DNA of 64,000 nucleotides from Pseudomonas graminis (GTDB lineage: Bacteria > Pseudomonadota > Gammaproteobacteria > Pseudomonadales > Pseudomonadaceae), in contig NZ_FOHW01000010.1 in assembly GCF_900111735.1 (NCBI RefSeq), positions 95,892 through 159,891 on the forward strand, in the 5' to 3' direction. Position 1 is the first letter of the stretch; each line of letters begins with the position of its first letter. Shown piece after piece: positions 1 through 9,545 of this stretch. A program made the translations under genes and the position numbers. Below the pieces are notes generated by a model. That model made no database searches, was not told where the DNA came from, and saw only the letters and a list, made by a program, of their open reading frames with translations.

Positions 1-320
1 ATCAACCAGCCGCGATGGGCGGGCTCGGCCGAGACGGCAGCGGCGATGCTGTCGCCCATGCCGGGGGAATCCAGCACCACCACTTCATAGCCATGGCGCA
101 GGCCCAACTCGGCAACGCTGCAGTAGTCGGATCGGGTCAACAGGACGGTTTTGTCGGCGAAGGGTTTTACGTTGGCGAGCACCTGTTCCAGCACCGATCG
201 CTCCATGCCATCACGCCCGACGCATTGCGCGAGCAGTTTGTTGCGGTGGTGACCGGCAACCGCTCGGTAACGGCTGCCGAGGCCCGCAGCCAGCACGATG
301 GCACACAGGGTGTCACTCAT
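1..320 (-). CDS. MocA/MobA-like nucleotidyltransferase, 3' end cut off by window
   Basis: The reading frame starts with ATG at 320 and is still open at base 1, so only the first 106 or so residues are present. Residues 8-17 read IVLAAGLGSR, the nucleotide-binding loop of the NTP_transf_3 family, and a lysine follows at 28 where the family has its conserved Lys. These proteins move CMP or GMP onto molybdopterin, or act on similar substrates, in the cytosol. The gene lies 66 bp downstream of murB on the same strand. The missing C-terminus prevents a choice between MocA, MobA and uncharacterised homologues. Confidence 0.75.
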   Translation of the reverse strand, partial: MSDTLCAIVLAAGLGSRYRAVAGHHRNKLLAQCVGRDGMERSVLEQVLANVKPFADKTVLLTRSDYCSVAELGLRHGYEVVVLDSPGMGDSIAAAVSAEPAHRGWL

Positions 321-386
321 GTTCAACCCTCATGGGATACACGATGACTGAAGCTCAGCCGGGGAAAGGCGATCCCCGGTTCTTGC

Positions 387-1406
387 TCAATACAGATTGG
401 GTTCCATTTCCAGCGCAACGCCGAAGCGTTCGAGAATGTCCGCCTGGATCCGCTGCGCAAGGCCGAGCAATTGCCCGCCGGATGCCTCGCCATAGTTGAC
501 CAGTACCAACGACTGCAGCGCGTGAACGCCAGCGTCGCCGTCACGAAAGCCCTTCCAGCCCGCCTGCTCGATCAACCAGCCGGCCGCCAGCTTTACCTGA
601 CCATCGGCCTGAGGGTAGCCGACCACGCCAGGATGGGTGAGCTTGATGGCAGCAACACGCTCGGCGGACACCAGCGGGTTCTTGAAGAAGCTCCCGGCAT
701 TGCCCAGCGTCGCGGGGTCCGGCAGTTTTTCGCTGCGAATGGCGCAGATCGCCCGGCTTACGTGCATCGGCGAAGGCTGTTTGATGCCTTGCTCTTCCAG
801 GCGCTGACGCACCGGACCGTAATCGAGATGAAGGTTGGCCGAATAGCTGAGCTTGAAGCGAACCCGCAGGATCAGCCAGCGATTTGGCTGATGCTTGAAC
901 AGGCTGTCCCGATAACCGAACTCGCAGTCGGCCAGGGCAAATTCCCGCAACTCGCCGCTGTGTCGGTCGATCGCCGTGAGACTGTGGAAAACATCCTTGA
1001 GCTCAACGCCGTAAGCGCCGATGTTTTGCATCGGTGCAGCGCCGACGGTACCGGGGATCAGGCTGAGGTTTTCCAGCCCGGCCAACCCCTGGGCGAGCGT
1101 GTCCAGCACGAAAGGATGCCAGGGCTCGCCCGCCTCCGCTTCGACAATGGCGCCGTCGCAATCCTCGTGAACGATCCGGATGCCGCGGTTGGCCATGCGC
1201 AACACGAGGGCATCGACATCACGGGTCAGCAGCAAGTTACTGCCGCCGCCGATGACCATCAACGGCACGTCGTGGCTGGCCGAATACGCGAGGGCCTCGC
1301 GAACGTCGTCGTCGTTGAACGCCTCGGCAAAACGCCGGGCATGCACATCCACGCCGAACGTGTTGTAGGCTTTGAGAGACACCTCGTGTTGCACATTCAG
1401 CGTCAT
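387..1406 (-). CDS. murB: UDP-N-acetylenolpyruvoylglucosamine reductase MurB
   Basis: This 339-residue type I MurB reduces UDP-GlcNAc-enolpyruvate to UDP-MurNAc with NADPH and FAD, the second committed step of peptidoglycan synthesis in the cytosol. It has the FAD-binding GGGSN near residues 53-57, the AYG motif in NIGAYGVE, the GNAGSFFKNP loop with the catalytic Ser, and the C-terminal EMEPNLY with the catalytic Glu. The length is normal. It follows kdsB by 46 bp, where P. aeruginosa has a tyrosine phosphatase gene (ptpA) in between. Confidence 0.97.
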   Translation of the reverse strand: MTLNVQHEVSLKAYNTFGVDVHARRFAEAFNDDDVREALAYSASHDVPLMVIGGGSNLLLTRDVDALVLRMANRGIRIVHEDCDGAIVEAEAGEPWHPFVLDTLAQGLAGLENLSLIPGTVGAAPMQNIGAYGVELKDVFHSLTAIDRHSGELREFALADCEFGYRDSLFKHQPNRWLILRVRFKLSYSANLHLDYGPVRQRLEEQGIKQPSPMHVSRAICAIRSEKLPDPATLGNAGSFFKNPLVSAERVAAIKLTHPGVVGYPQADGQVKLAAGWLIEQAGWKGFRDGDAGVHALQSLVLVNYGEASGGQLLGLAQRIQADILERFGVALEMEPNLY

Positions 1407-1452
1407 GGGTGCATCCGCGAAAACAGTGGAAGAACGACCAGAGCCATGCTCA

Positions 1453-2217
1453 TCAAACCTCCAGCAGACGACGAACGCGTTCCAGGTCTTCAGCGGTGTC
1501 TACGCCGGCCGGGGGCGCCTCAAGGGCGTCGGCCACATGAATGCGCACGCCGTGCCAGAGTGCACGCAACTGCTCGAGGTTTTCGGTGTTTTCCAGCCAG
1601 CATGGGCCCCAGCTGACGAAGTCGTGGAGGAACCCGGCGCGGTAGGCATAAATGCCGATATGGCGGCGATACGGCACGCCTTGCGGCAGCTCGTCGCGGG
1701 TCTTCGCGAGCGCATCGCGAGCCCAGGGCAGCGGCGCGCGGCTGAAGGTCAGCGCCAGGCCATTGAGGTCCGAGCAGACCTTGACCACGTTGGGGTTGAA
1801 CAGCGATGCCACGTCCTCGATCGGCTCGGCGAGGGTCGACATGCGCGCTTCAGGGTGCGCGGCGAGGTTGTCGGCGACCTGATCGATCACGGCGGGCGGA
1901 ATCATCGGTTCGTCGCCCTGGACGTTGACCACGATGGCGTCGTCGGCCAAACCCAGCTTGGCGGCGACTTCCGCCAGGCGGTCGGTGCCGGAGTTGTGAT
2001 CGTCGCGGGTCATCAGCACTTCGGCGCCGAAGGCCTGGCAAGCCTCAACGATGCGCTGATCATCGGTGGCAACCACCACACGCTCTGCGCTGCTCTTTCG
2101 CGCCTGTTCCCAGACGTGCTGGATCATCGGCTTGCCGGCGATGGTTTTCAGCGGCTTGCCCGGAAAGCGACTCGAACCGTAGCGCGCCGGAATGACAACG
2201 GTAAACGCTGCGGTCAT
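1453..2217 (-). CDS. kdsB: 3-deoxy-manno-octulosonate cytidylyltransferase KdsB
   Basis: The 254-residue protein activates Kdo as CMP-Kdo for transfer to lipid A. The N-terminus has the signature [17 protein letters not shown] (residues 7-23), and VQGDEPMIP near residues 98-107 supplies the Mg-binding Asp. Its ATG overlaps the stop of the upstream YcaR-like gene in an ATGA, so the two are translationally coupled. It is part of the exbB-exbD-lpxK-ycaR-kdsB-murB run of envelope genes. Confidence 0.97.
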   Translation of the reverse strand: MTAAFTVVIPARYGSSRFPGKPLKTIAGKPMIQHVWEQARKSSAERVVVATDDQRIVEACQAFGAEVLMTRDDHNSGTDRLAEVAAKLGLADDAIVVNVQGDEPMIPPAVIDQVADNLAAHPEARMSTLAEPIEDVASLFNPNVVKVCSDLNGLALTFSRAPLPWARDALAKTRDELPQGVPYRRHIGIYAYRAGFLHDFVSWGPCWLENTENLEQLRALWHGVRIHVADALEAPPAGVDTAEDLERVRRLLEV

Positions 2218-2399
2218 TTGTCCAGACGCTCGTCGGTGGTGAGGGTCCGCGCTTCGCTTTCCAGCATTACCGGGATGCCGTCGCGAATCGGATAGGCAAG
2301 GCCGGCGCCTTTGCTGATCAGCTCGGTTTTGTCGGCGCTGAGCTTGAGCGGACCCTTGCAGATCGGGCAGGCAAGAATGTCGAGCAATTTGGTGTCCAT
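2214..2399 (-). CDS. Trm112/YcaR family small zinc-ribbon-like protein
   Basis: This is a 61-residue protein starting [18 protein letters not shown]. The frame stays open upstream, but the start at 2399 matches the family. The CPIC pair at residues 11-14 is half of the usual Trm112-like zinc ribbon; I see no second Cys pair, as is common in the bacterial UPF0434/YcaR branch. YcaR genes lie between lpxK and kdsB in many gamma-proteobacteria. The molecular role is not firmly known. It is 17 bp downstream of lpxK and overlaps kdsB by 4 bp. Confidence 0.9.
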   Translation of the reverse strand: MDTKLLDILACPICKGPLKLSADKTELISKGAGLAYPIRDGIPVMLESEARTLTTDERLDK

Positions 2400-2416
2400 A
2401 AGAAATCCTGAGCGAG

Positions 2417-3412
2417 TCATGGCAAAAGACGGGTTAACTGCGAATCGAACCAACTGACGAACGCCGGCGAAGGCACGGCTTCCACGGCCAGGTACCACCA
2501 GTCCGGTGCGGCGAAGGATGCGCATTTGACGGCGTCCTTCTCGGTCATGACCACGGGCAATGCCGGGGTGAACGACAGTGCCTGGGCACTGAACACGGCG
2601 TGGTCGGCGAACGCATGTGGAACAGGCCGCCAGTGTAGTCCTTCGAGGGTGTTGAAGAAACGTTGCGGATTACCGATCCCGGCCACCGCATGGACCTGCT
2701 GCCCGGGCGGGAAATGATCGACCGGCCGGCGTTCACCGGTGACCAGGTTGACCAGCGCGGAGGGCTTGAGCTGAAACGCAAAGCCGTCTTCGCGATCCGC
2801 GGCCGCGCCGTTGTAAAGCAGCGCATCCACGCTGTGCAGCCGCTCCACCGGTTCGCGCAACGGGCCCGCCGGCAGGCAGCGGCGATTGCCGAGGCCGCGG
2901 ACGGCATCGATCAGGACCAGTTCGAGGTCGCGGTTCAGGCGATAGTGCTGCAGGCCGTCGTCGGAAAGGATGAGATCGAGGGACTCTTCAGCCAGCAAGG
3001 TGCGCACGGCTTGCGAGCGGTCCGGGTCGATCATCAGCGGCACGCCGGTGCGGTTGACGATCAGTAGCGGCTCATCGCCCGCGTGCTCCGGGGGCTGTTG
3101 CGGCAGTACCCGCCAGGGCAGGCTCGGGGGCTTGGCGCCGTAACCCCGGCTGACCACACCGACGCGCAGCCCGCGCGCCCGGCAATGGTCGATCATCCAG
3201 AGAATCAGCGGCGTCTTGCCGGTGCCGCCAATGGTGATATTGCCGACGACCACGACCGGGACGGGCGCTTGATAGCTGTTGCCCTGCCCTGCAAGAAAAC
3301 GCGCGCGCTTGCGGTTCACCACGCGCCGGTACAGGCATTCGAGCGGGCGCAGCAGCGCCAGCGCCGGATGGCCTTTGTACCAGGCGTCGAGCAGTCGGTC
3401 CGTGAATGCCAT
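2417..3412 (-). CDS. lpxK: Tetraacyldisaccharide 4'-kinase LpxK
   Basis: LpxK (331 residues) phosphorylates the 4' position of the lipid A precursor at the inner face of the cytoplasmic membrane. The Walker A loop [12 protein letters not shown] lies at residues 57-68 and the SDDGLQH motif at 150-156; both are typical. The N-terminus is amphipathic and probably anchors the enzyme. Its ATG shares one base with the exbD stop (TGATG), so translation is likely coupled. Confidence 0.97.
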   Translation of the reverse strand: MAFTDRLLDAWYKGHPALALLRPLECLYRRVVNRKRARFLAGQGNSYQAPVPVVVVGNITIGGTGKTPLILWMIDHCRARGLRVGVVSRGYGAKPPSLPWRVLPQQPPEHAGDEPLLIVNRTGVPLMIDPDRSQAVRTLLAEESLDLILSDDGLQHYRLNRDLELVLIDAVRGLGNRRCLPAGPLREPVERLHSVDALLYNGAAADREDGFAFQLKPSALVNLVTGERRPVDHFPPGQQVHAVAGIGNPQRFFNTLEGLHWRPVPHAFADHAVFSAQALSFTPALPVVMTEKDAVKCASFAAPDWWYLAVEAVPSPAFVSWFDSQLTRLLP

Positions 3413-3843
3413 CAGTTAGCCGATGCGGCCTCGACGGTGGTCATGCGCAAATGAGCGAAACCGAGCTTGCCGGCGGCGTCCATGGCGGTAATCACCGCCT
3501 GATGGGGCGTCTTGCCATCGGCGCTGATCGACAGCGGCAGACTGGTGTCGCCCTCGGATTCCTTCTGTAGGGCATCGATGAGGGTTTCCAGTTTGCTGTC
3601 GCCCAGCAGGGTGTTGTTCACCGAATAAACGCCGTCGGCATTGATGGTGATGTCGAGGTGTTTTTTGTCGACGTCATCGGCCGAAGCACCGGTGACTGCC
3701 TGGGGCAGGTCGACGCGCAGCTGGGTTTCCCGGGTGAACGTCGTGGTCACGACGAAGAACAGCAGGAGGATGAACACCACGTCGATCAGCGACACCAGAT
3801 TGATGTCGATGGTCTCCCTGGGCTTGCGACGGCGGAATTTCAC
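3412..3843 (-). CDS. exbD: ExbD/TolR family biopolymer transport protein
   Basis: The 143-residue protein has a short basic N-terminus, one membrane helix at about 15-35 carrying the conserved proton-pathway Asp (D21 in [10 protein letters not shown]), and a periplasmic domain of about 105 residues. It partners the ExbB/TolQ-like protein encoded just upstream, with an ATGA overlap. Placement before lpxK is the conserved Pseudomonas arrangement and suggests an envelope role other than TonB energisation. The partner that receives the energy is not encoded here. Confidence 0.92.
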   Translation of the reverse strand: MKFRRRKPRETIDINLVSLIDVVFILLLFFVVTTTFTRETQLRVDLPQAVTGASADDVDKKHLDITINADGVYSVNNTLLGDSKLETLIDALQKESEGDTSLPLSISADGKTPHQAVITAMDAAGKLGFAHLRMTTVEAASAN

Positions 3844-4514
3844 TTCTTCTTGCCCTCGCCACGCGCGGCAGCCTTGATGTCGGGCTTGGCGTCGGTGAGG
3901 TCGACGTCACGATCGCCCTGCACGACTTCCACCAGCTTGATTGCTTCCTGTTCCATGCCGACCACCAACTCGTCGACCCGGCTTTGCAGATAGCGGTGAA
4001 AGAAGATCGCGGGAATCGCGACGGTCAGGCCCGAGGCGGTGCAGATCAGCGCCTTGCCGATACCGCCGGCGAGCATACCGGCGTTGCCGGTCATGCCGCT
4101 GCTGGTGAATGAGCTGAAGATATCGATCATGCCGAGGACGGTGCCCAGCAGACCCAGCAATGGCGCCATGGCAGCGATGGTGCCGAGTGTTGCCAGGTAG
4201 CGCTCGAGCTCGTGAATGACCCGGGCCGCGGCTTCCTCGATGCACTCTTTCATGATCTCGCGACCATGACGGGAATTGGCCAGACCGGCGGCGAGGATTT
4301 CACCCAGCGGCGAGTCGGCGCGCAGCTCCTTGAGCTTCTCGGCGCTCAGCTGGTTGTCCTGAATCCAGCGCCACACCTGGCCGAGCAAATGCGGCGGTGT
4401 GATGCGACTGGCGCGCAGGGTCCAGAGGCGTTCAATGATGATTCCGGCGGCGGCAATGGAACTCAAAATGATCGGCAGCATCATCCAGCCACCTGATTTG
4501 ACCAGCTCCCACAC
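3840..4514 (-). CDS. exbB: MotA/TolQ/ExbB family proton channel protein
   Basis: The protein has three hydrophobic segments, near residues 8-30, 115-140 and 155-180, with the large cytoplasmic loop after the first, as in ExbB/TolQ. There is no ATG at the start. GTG at 4514 gives VWELVKSGGW and has a purine-rich AGGGGG eight bases upstream; GTG at 4523 is three codons longer but almost touches that site. I chose 4514, giving 224 residues. The start is inferred. The stop overlaps the exbD start. Confidence 0.9.
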   Translation of the reverse strand: MWELVKSGGWMMLPIILSSIAAAGIIIERLWTLRASRITPPHLLGQVWRWIQDNQLSAEKLKELRADSPLGEILAAGLANSRHGREIMKECIEEAAARVIHELERYLATLGTIAAMAPLLGLLGTVLGMIDIFSSFTSSGMTGNAGMLAGGIGKALICTASGLTVAIPAIFFHRYLQSRVDELVVGMEQEAIKLVEVVQGDRDVDLTDAKPDIKAAARGEGKKK

Positions 4515-4598
4515 AGCGTCCACCCCCTGAAAAAAAGTGGCGCCACTCTAACATAGCGTCGGCGCCTCGCCGAACGTGTCGATGAATAACCCTCCCTT

Positions 4599-6815
4599 TC
4601 AATCACGCCAGAAGCGTCGCGTCCTGCGTTCTGCCCAAGCTTCTTCGTAGGCGCCCAACTGCAGGGTGATGGCGCCCAGTTCTGCGCTGTCGTGAATCTC
4701 CATCCCTGACCACGCGTACCGCGACATCACTAGAGGATGGGGATGACCGAACGCATTATTGCGGCCGCGGGAAATCAGCACATCGCGCGCCCCGACCGCG
4801 CGCAGGAACGCCCGGGACGAGGAGCTGCGACTGCCGTGGTGAGGAGATTGCAGCCATTGGGCGCGGACGTCGAACCCGTCGTCGAGCATCGCGCGTTCCG
4901 CCTCGACGTCGATATCACCGGTGAGCAACAGCCGCTCGCCATTGGCTTCGACGCTGAGCACGCAAGAGGCTTGATTGCCCTCGGCGGCTTGCTCCCATAT
5001 CCAGGTGGAGAAATTGACCTCATCCCACGTCCATGTTTCTCCGTTACGGCAGGACTCGGCTGACAACTCGGCAGGCATGCGCCCTACGTCACCCGCCAGC
5101 ACTCTTGCAACCGGCAGGCCTTTTCGAACGGCGGCGGCGCCACCAGCGTGGTCGGAATCGGCATGACTGAGCAGCAGCGTATCCAGCTGTCTGATTCCGG
5201 CGCGGCGAATGGCCGGCAACACCACGCGCTCGCCGATATCGAAATCACCGAAACGCGGCCCCGCGTCATACAACAGTGTGTGGTCGCGGGTGCGCAGCAG
5301 AATGGAGAGCCCCTGCCCCACGTCCAGTTGCAACACTTCGACTTGCCCGGCGGGAACGGTTTTCTGCGGCGGGAAGACGCACAGCAACAGCATCGGCCAG
5401 CCCAACGGCCGCATGGGCACGCCTTTGGGCAGCAACAACAGCGCGGCGCCGAGCAGGCTGAGCGGCCAGACCCACACCGGCACATGCGGGCCGGTCCAGG
5501 CAGGGGCGAGATCGGCCATGAACGTCAGCCATCGAAACAGGCCGTCCATCGCGCCGCCTGCCAGCCACAGCAGGCTTTCGCCGATGAGCGGGATCGCCAG
5601 CAGCAGCGTCCCGAGCAACGCCAGAGGCAAAATCAACAGGCTCACCCACGGCACGGCGAGCAGATTGACGGCCGGGCCGCTCACGCTCACCGGCAGGTTC
5701 AGCGCCAGCAGCACCGGCAGCAGCCCCACCGCGATCAGCCATTGCGCGCGGGTCCAGCTCTGCAGCCAGCTCCACCGCCCGAGTCGCCCGCTGAAAATCA
5801 GCATCAGGATGGCGACGGCCAGAAACGACAGCCAGAACCCCGGCCGCAACGTGATCAGCGGCTCGGCGATCAGCACCAGATTCAGCGCTAGCAACAGCGG
5901 CCACGTAGTGCCCAGATGGCGGAAACGCAGGCGCCAGACCAGCACCAGACCCAGCATGATGACAGCCCGCTGCACCGGCACTTCAAAGCCCGCCAGCACG
6001 CCGTAGGCCAACGCGCCCGCGAACGCCGCGATGCACGCCGAGGGCAGCCAGGGCAGAAACGGCGGCCACGCGCCCCATCGGGCCAACCCCGCGACGAGGC
6101 CGTAGAGCAAGCCGGCGAGCAGGCCGATGTGCGTTCCGGAAATGACCAGCAAGTGAACCGTTCCGGTGTCCTGCAGGACTTGCCAATCGGCGGCGCTCAG
6201 TCCGGAATCGTCACCGAGCACCAAAGCAGCCAGCCCGCCCTGTCGCCCCTGAGCATCCACACTGAGCAGGCGCTGGCGAATCCCGTCGCGCCAGTTGCCC
6301 CGGGCCGGTTCAAGCAACTGGCCGTCCACCACGGTGCCGGTGGCGCCAATGCGCTGGGCCAGCAGCCACGCCTGGTAATCGAAGGCGCCGGGATTGACCA
6401 GTCCACCGGGTCGCTTGAGCTTGACCGCCAGACGCCAGCGCTCGCCGCTGCTGATCGGCGGACCGCCATACCAGCCAATGCGGATCTGTTCGGGCAACTG
6501 CGCGCGTCGTGATACGGGATCATCCAGCTGAAACCGCACCACGCCGTCGATTGTCTGCGGCAGCCCGACGACGCGGCCTTCCAGCCAGAGCGTCTGCCCG
6601 TCGAGGCGCTCGGCCAGTCGGTCGTCCAGCGCCGACGACGCCGAGACGCAGGCCCAGGTCAGGCCGAGCAGGTAAAACGCCAAGGGGTAGGTGCGAAACG
6701 GCAGCAGCATCAGCGCCATCACGGGCATCGCCAGCAGCAACCAGACCGGCGGTAATGCGGGCAAAAATCGTAGCGTCAGCAATCCGAGTGCGAGGGCGAG
6801 CATCCCTGTGCGCAT
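4599..6815 (-). CDS. comEC: ComEC/Rec2 DNA uptake channel protein
   Basis: The 738-residue protein has the three ComEC parts in order: N-terminal membrane helices with a DUF4131-type soluble domain (about 1-175), the multi-helix Competence domain (about 195-480, including HLLVISGTHIGLL at 221-233), and a C-terminal metallo-beta-lactamase-like domain with HADSDHAGG at 551-559. ComEC passes single-stranded DNA across the inner membrane in naturally competent bacteria. Many Pseudomonas carry it without proven competence. The gene is full length and divergent from the DUF2062 gene. Confidence 0.95.
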   Translation of the reverse strand: MRTGMLALALGLLTLRFLPALPPVWLLLAMPVMALMLLPFRTYPLAFYLLGLTWACVSASSALDDRLAERLDGQTLWLEGRVVGLPQTIDGVVRFQLDDPVSRRAQLPEQIRIGWYGGPPISSGERWRLAVKLKRPGGLVNPGAFDYQAWLLAQRIGATGTVVDGQLLEPARGNWRDGIRQRLLSVDAQGRQGGLAALVLGDDSGLSAADWQVLQDTGTVHLLVISGTHIGLLAGLLYGLVAGLARWGAWPPFLPWLPSACIAAFAGALAYGVLAGFEVPVQRAVIMLGLVLVWRLRFRHLGTTWPLLLALNLVLIAEPLITLRPGFWLSFLAVAILMLIFSGRLGRWSWLQSWTRAQWLIAVGLLPVLLALNLPVSVSGPAVNLLAVPWVSLLILPLALLGTLLLAIPLIGESLLWLAGGAMDGLFRWLTFMADLAPAWTGPHVPVWVWPLSLLGAALLLLPKGVPMRPLGWPMLLLCVFPPQKTVPAGQVEVLQLDVGQGLSILLRTRDHTLLYDAGPRFGDFDIGERVVLPAIRRAGIRQLDTLLLSHADSDHAGGAAAVRKGLPVARVLAGDVGRMPAELSAESCRNGETWTWDEVNFSTWIWEQAAEGNQASCVLSVEANGERLLLTGDIDVEAERAMLDDGFDVRAQWLQSPHHGSRSSSSRAFLRAVGARDVLISRGRNNAFGHPHPLVMSRYAWSGMEIHDSAELGAITLQLGAYEEAWAERRTRRFWRD

Positions 6816-6968
6816 GAGGCTTTCCTTGTCTGCGGGTGAAATCGACCTCCATGGCTTAGTCGATGCCCCGGCACGCGCGCTTATTAATTGTCACAAAGTC
6901 TGAATTTGCGTTTGCGACTATCCGTGCATACTTCCCCGAATTTCCCGCCCACATCCCCGGATTCCCGT

Positions 6969-7484
6969 ATGCCACGTCACCTGATCAAGCGGTACATGCC
7001 CGATCCGAACAGCATCCGGGAACACAAATCCTTACGCTTTCTTGGCTCTCTTCTGCACGATCCCAACCTCTGGCACCTCAATCGACATTCCGTGGCACGC
7101 GCGATGGGGATCGGGCTGTTCGCCGCTTTGATGCCGATGCCGTTGCAGATGCTGCTGGCCGCCGTGCTGGCAATCTGGGTGCGGGCCAATATGCCGATCG
7201 CCGTCAGTCTGTGCTGGCTGACCAATCCGCTGACGATGCCGCCGGTGTTCTATTGCACCTATAAAATCGGCGCACTGCTGATGGGTTTGCCGCCGCGGCA
7301 TTTCCCGGACGAACTGAGCTGGGACTGGATCAGCGGACAGCTGTCGACCTTGTGGCAGCCGTTTTTGCTGGGATCGGTGGTTGCGGGGATTGTGCTGGGG
7401 GTGGCGGGGTATTTCGGGACGATGGCGTATTGGCGCTGGTGGGTCGGACGGCAGTGGAAGGCGCGCAAGGCTAAACGCCAATAG
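6969..7484 (+). CDS. DUF2062 membrane protein
   Basis: This 171-residue protein starting MPRHLIKRYMPDP belongs to the DUF2062 family, with hydrophobic helices at about 43-65, 72-95 and 125-150. A longer frame reaches 6888, but the family begins at 6969. The next gene on the plus strand is far away. Pseudomonas commonly places a DUF2062 gene beside comEC. Function is unknown; a membrane location is all the sequence supports. Confidence 0.88.
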   Translation: MPRHLIKRYMPDPNSIREHKSLRFLGSLLHDPNLWHLNRHSVARAMGIGLFAALMPMPLQMLLAAVLAIWVRANMPIAVSLCWLTNPLTMPPVFYCTYKIGALLMGLPPRHFPDELSWDWISGQLSTLWQPFLLGSVVAGIVLGVAGYFGTMAYWRWWVGRQWKARKAKRQ

Positions 7485-7500
7485 CAAGGACACAGGAAAT

Positions 7501-7605
7501 GATCGTTCCCACGCTCCGCGTGGTAATGCCTCTTATGACGCTCCGCGTCACTGGCAACGCAGAGCGTTTGGGGGCGGCATTACCTCGCGGAGCGTGGGAA
7601 CGATC
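7501..7605. repeat. REP-type inverted repeat (GATCGTTCCCACGCTCCGCG family)
   Basis: The left end GATCGTTCCCACGCTCCGCG is matched by an inverted copy CGCGGAGCGTGGGAACGATC at 7586-7605. The block separates the convergent DUF2062 and permease genes. A relative of the left half lies at 14108-14163. Translated, this family gives the peptides annotated as DUF1534 in P. syringae, which I regard as repeat artefacts. Confidence 0.85.
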
Positions 7606-7618
7606 GTTCTGAAATCCG

Positions 7619-8398
7619 TTACTGACGCATCCCGCGCCCGCTCACCAGGAGCCGCGCGCAGCCGAGGTACAGCACGATGGTCGCAACGACCATGAACGCC
7701 AGGGCGATGCTGATCTTGATGTCCGACACGCCGAGAATACCGAAGCGAAACGCGTTGACCATGTGCAGCACCGGGTTGGCCAGCGACACGGTTTGCCAGA
7801 ACGGCGGCAGCAGGTTGATCGAGTAAAACACCCCGCCCAGGTAGGTCAACGGCGTCAGCACAAAAGTCGGGATGATCGAAATATCATCGAAGTTGCGCGC
7901 AAACACGGCGTTGATGAAGCCCAGCAGCGAGAAAATCGTCGCGGTCAGCAGCACCACGATGATGGTGATGCCCAGGTGATGCACCTGCAGGTCGGTGAAG
8001 AACATCGACAGCATCGTGACGATCACCCCCACCGCCAGCCCGCGCAGCACGCCGCCGATGGTGTAGCCGATCAAAATGGTGTGCGGCGACACCGGCGAAA
8101 CCATCAACTCTTCAACCGAACGCTGGAACTTGGCACCGAAGAAGCTCGAGACCACGTTGCCGTAGGAGTTGGTGATCACCGACATCATGATCAGGCCGGG
8201 CACGATGTACTGCATGTAGGTGAAGCCACCCATGTCGCCGATCTGCCGACCGATCAGGTTGCCGAAGATCACGAAGTACAGAACCATGGTGATCGCCGGC
8301 GGCAGCAGGGTCTGCGGCCAGATCCGCATAAAACGCCGGACCTCACGGTAAACAATGGTGTTCAAGGCAATCAGATTGGGGCGCAGCTCCGAGCTCAT
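7619..8398 (-). CDS. ABC-2 type transporter permease (YadH-like)
   Basis: The 259-residue protein has six predicted membrane helices in the ABC-2 pattern, with the conserved stretch MVSPVSPHTILIGY in the middle and LTYLGGVFYSI before the last helices. It closely resembles E. coli YadH. It overlaps the upstream ATPase gene by 4 bp and forms an exporter with it. The substrate is not evident from sequence. Confidence 0.92.
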   Translation of the reverse strand: MSSELRPNLIALNTIVYREVRRFMRIWPQTLLPPAITMVLYFVIFGNLIGRQIGDMGGFTYMQYIVPGLIMMSVITNSYGNVVSSFFGAKFQRSVEELMVSPVSPHTILIGYTIGGVLRGLAVGVIVTMLSMFFTDLQVHHLGITIIVVLLTATIFSLLGFINAVFARNFDDISIIPTFVLTPLTYLGGVFYSINLLPPFWQTVSLANPVLHMVNAFRFGILGVSDIKISIALAFMVVATIVLYLGCARLLVSGRGMRQ

Positions 8399-9327
8399 AT
8401 CGCCACCTTCGCCAGATTCTTCTCGACCAGACCCACGAACAACTCCTCAAGGCGATTGGTTTTATTGCGCAGGCTCAACACCTGGATGTTCTGCAGGGAC
8501 AACTGACTGAACAGCGAGGTGATGCCGATGGTTTTGTCGACCTGCACCTCCAGCGTCTGGTTGTCCACCAGTTTCACCGGATAGCCGTTGAGCTGAGGCG
8601 CCGCTTGCAGCGGATCGCGCAGGTCCAGCAGGAAGGTCTCGACGGTCAGTTTGTTGAGCAGCGTCTTCATGCCGGTGTTTTCGATGATCGTGCCGTGATC
8701 GATGATGCCGATGTTGCGGCACAGCTGCTCAGCCTCCTCCAGGTAATGGGTGGTGAGGATGATGGTGATGCCTTTCTCGTTCAGCTCGGTGAGAAAGGTC
8801 CACATCGAACGGCGCAGCTCGATGTCAACGCCGGCGGTAGGCTCGTCGAGGATCAACAGACGCGGCTCGTGAATCAGTGCGCGGGCGATCATCAAACGGC
8901 GCTTCATGCCGCCGGACAACGAACGGGAAGGCACATCGCGCTTGTCCCACAGCCCCAATTGGGTCAGGTACTGCTCGGCACGCTCTTTGGCGATCTTCGG
9001 CGGAATGCCGTAATAACCCGCTTGGGTCACGACGATGTCGAAGGTCTTCTCGAACTGATTGAAATTGAATTCCTGCGGTACCACGCCGATCGAGCGCTTG
9101 AGCTGCGCCGGATTGCGATCAAGGTCGTGGCCGAAAATGTTCACCGTGCCGCTGGTCTTGTTGACCAAGGTCGAGATGATCCCGATGGTGGTGGATTTGC
9201 CGGCGCCGTTGGGGCCGAGCAATGCGAAGAAATCACCCTCGGCGACGTCCAGATCAATGCCCTTGAGGGCCTGGAAACCGTTGCCGTAGGTCTTGGTTAG
9301 CTGCCGGATGGACAGAGCTGAACTCAT
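8395..9327 (-). CDS. ABC transporter ATP-binding protein (YadG-like)
   Basis: This 310-residue ATPase has Walker A GPNGAGKST at 38-46, the signature LSGGMKRR, and Walker B LLILDEPTAGVD. An extension of about 70 residues after the ATPase core is typical of the YadG/CcmA group. I chose the ATG at 9327 (MSSALSIRQL) over one four codons upstream because it matches the family start. It pairs with the ABC-2 permease through an ATGA overlap. Confidence 0.92.
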   Translation of the reverse strand: MSSALSIRQLTKTYGNGFQALKGIDLDVAEGDFFALLGPNGAGKSTTIGIISTLVNKTSGTVNIFGHDLDRNPAQLKRSIGVVPQEFNFNQFEKTFDIVVTQAGYYGIPPKIAKERAEQYLTQLGLWDKRDVPSRSLSGGMKRRLMIARALIHEPRLLILDEPTAGVDIELRRSMWTFLTELNEKGITIILTTHYLEEAEQLCRNIGIIDHGTIIENTGMKTLLNKLTVETFLLDLRDPLQAAPQLNGYPVKLVDNQTLEVQVDKTIGITSLFSQLSLQNIQVLSLRNKTNRLEELFVGLVEKNLAKVAI

Positions 9328-9545
9328 GACTGAACACACACCAATAGAAATGAAAAGGGAAGATAAACGAATACGAACGTGCAGTTGCCGGGCTCAGCGG
9401 CGCGCTGACATTTACCGTGCCGCGCAGCTGGAATATCAGGCGCGACACAAGGCTACAAATGCAGCGGCCGCAATGTTGCGGGCCGATGCCGCCCAAGTAC
9501 AGCGACATCGGTTGATAGTCAGTATTAACTCGACACGGGCTTAAC

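Noticed and set aside
7501..7605. DUF1534-type coding sequence
   Set aside because: The frame follows an inverted REP-type repeat; no ribosome site and no conservation as protein expected.
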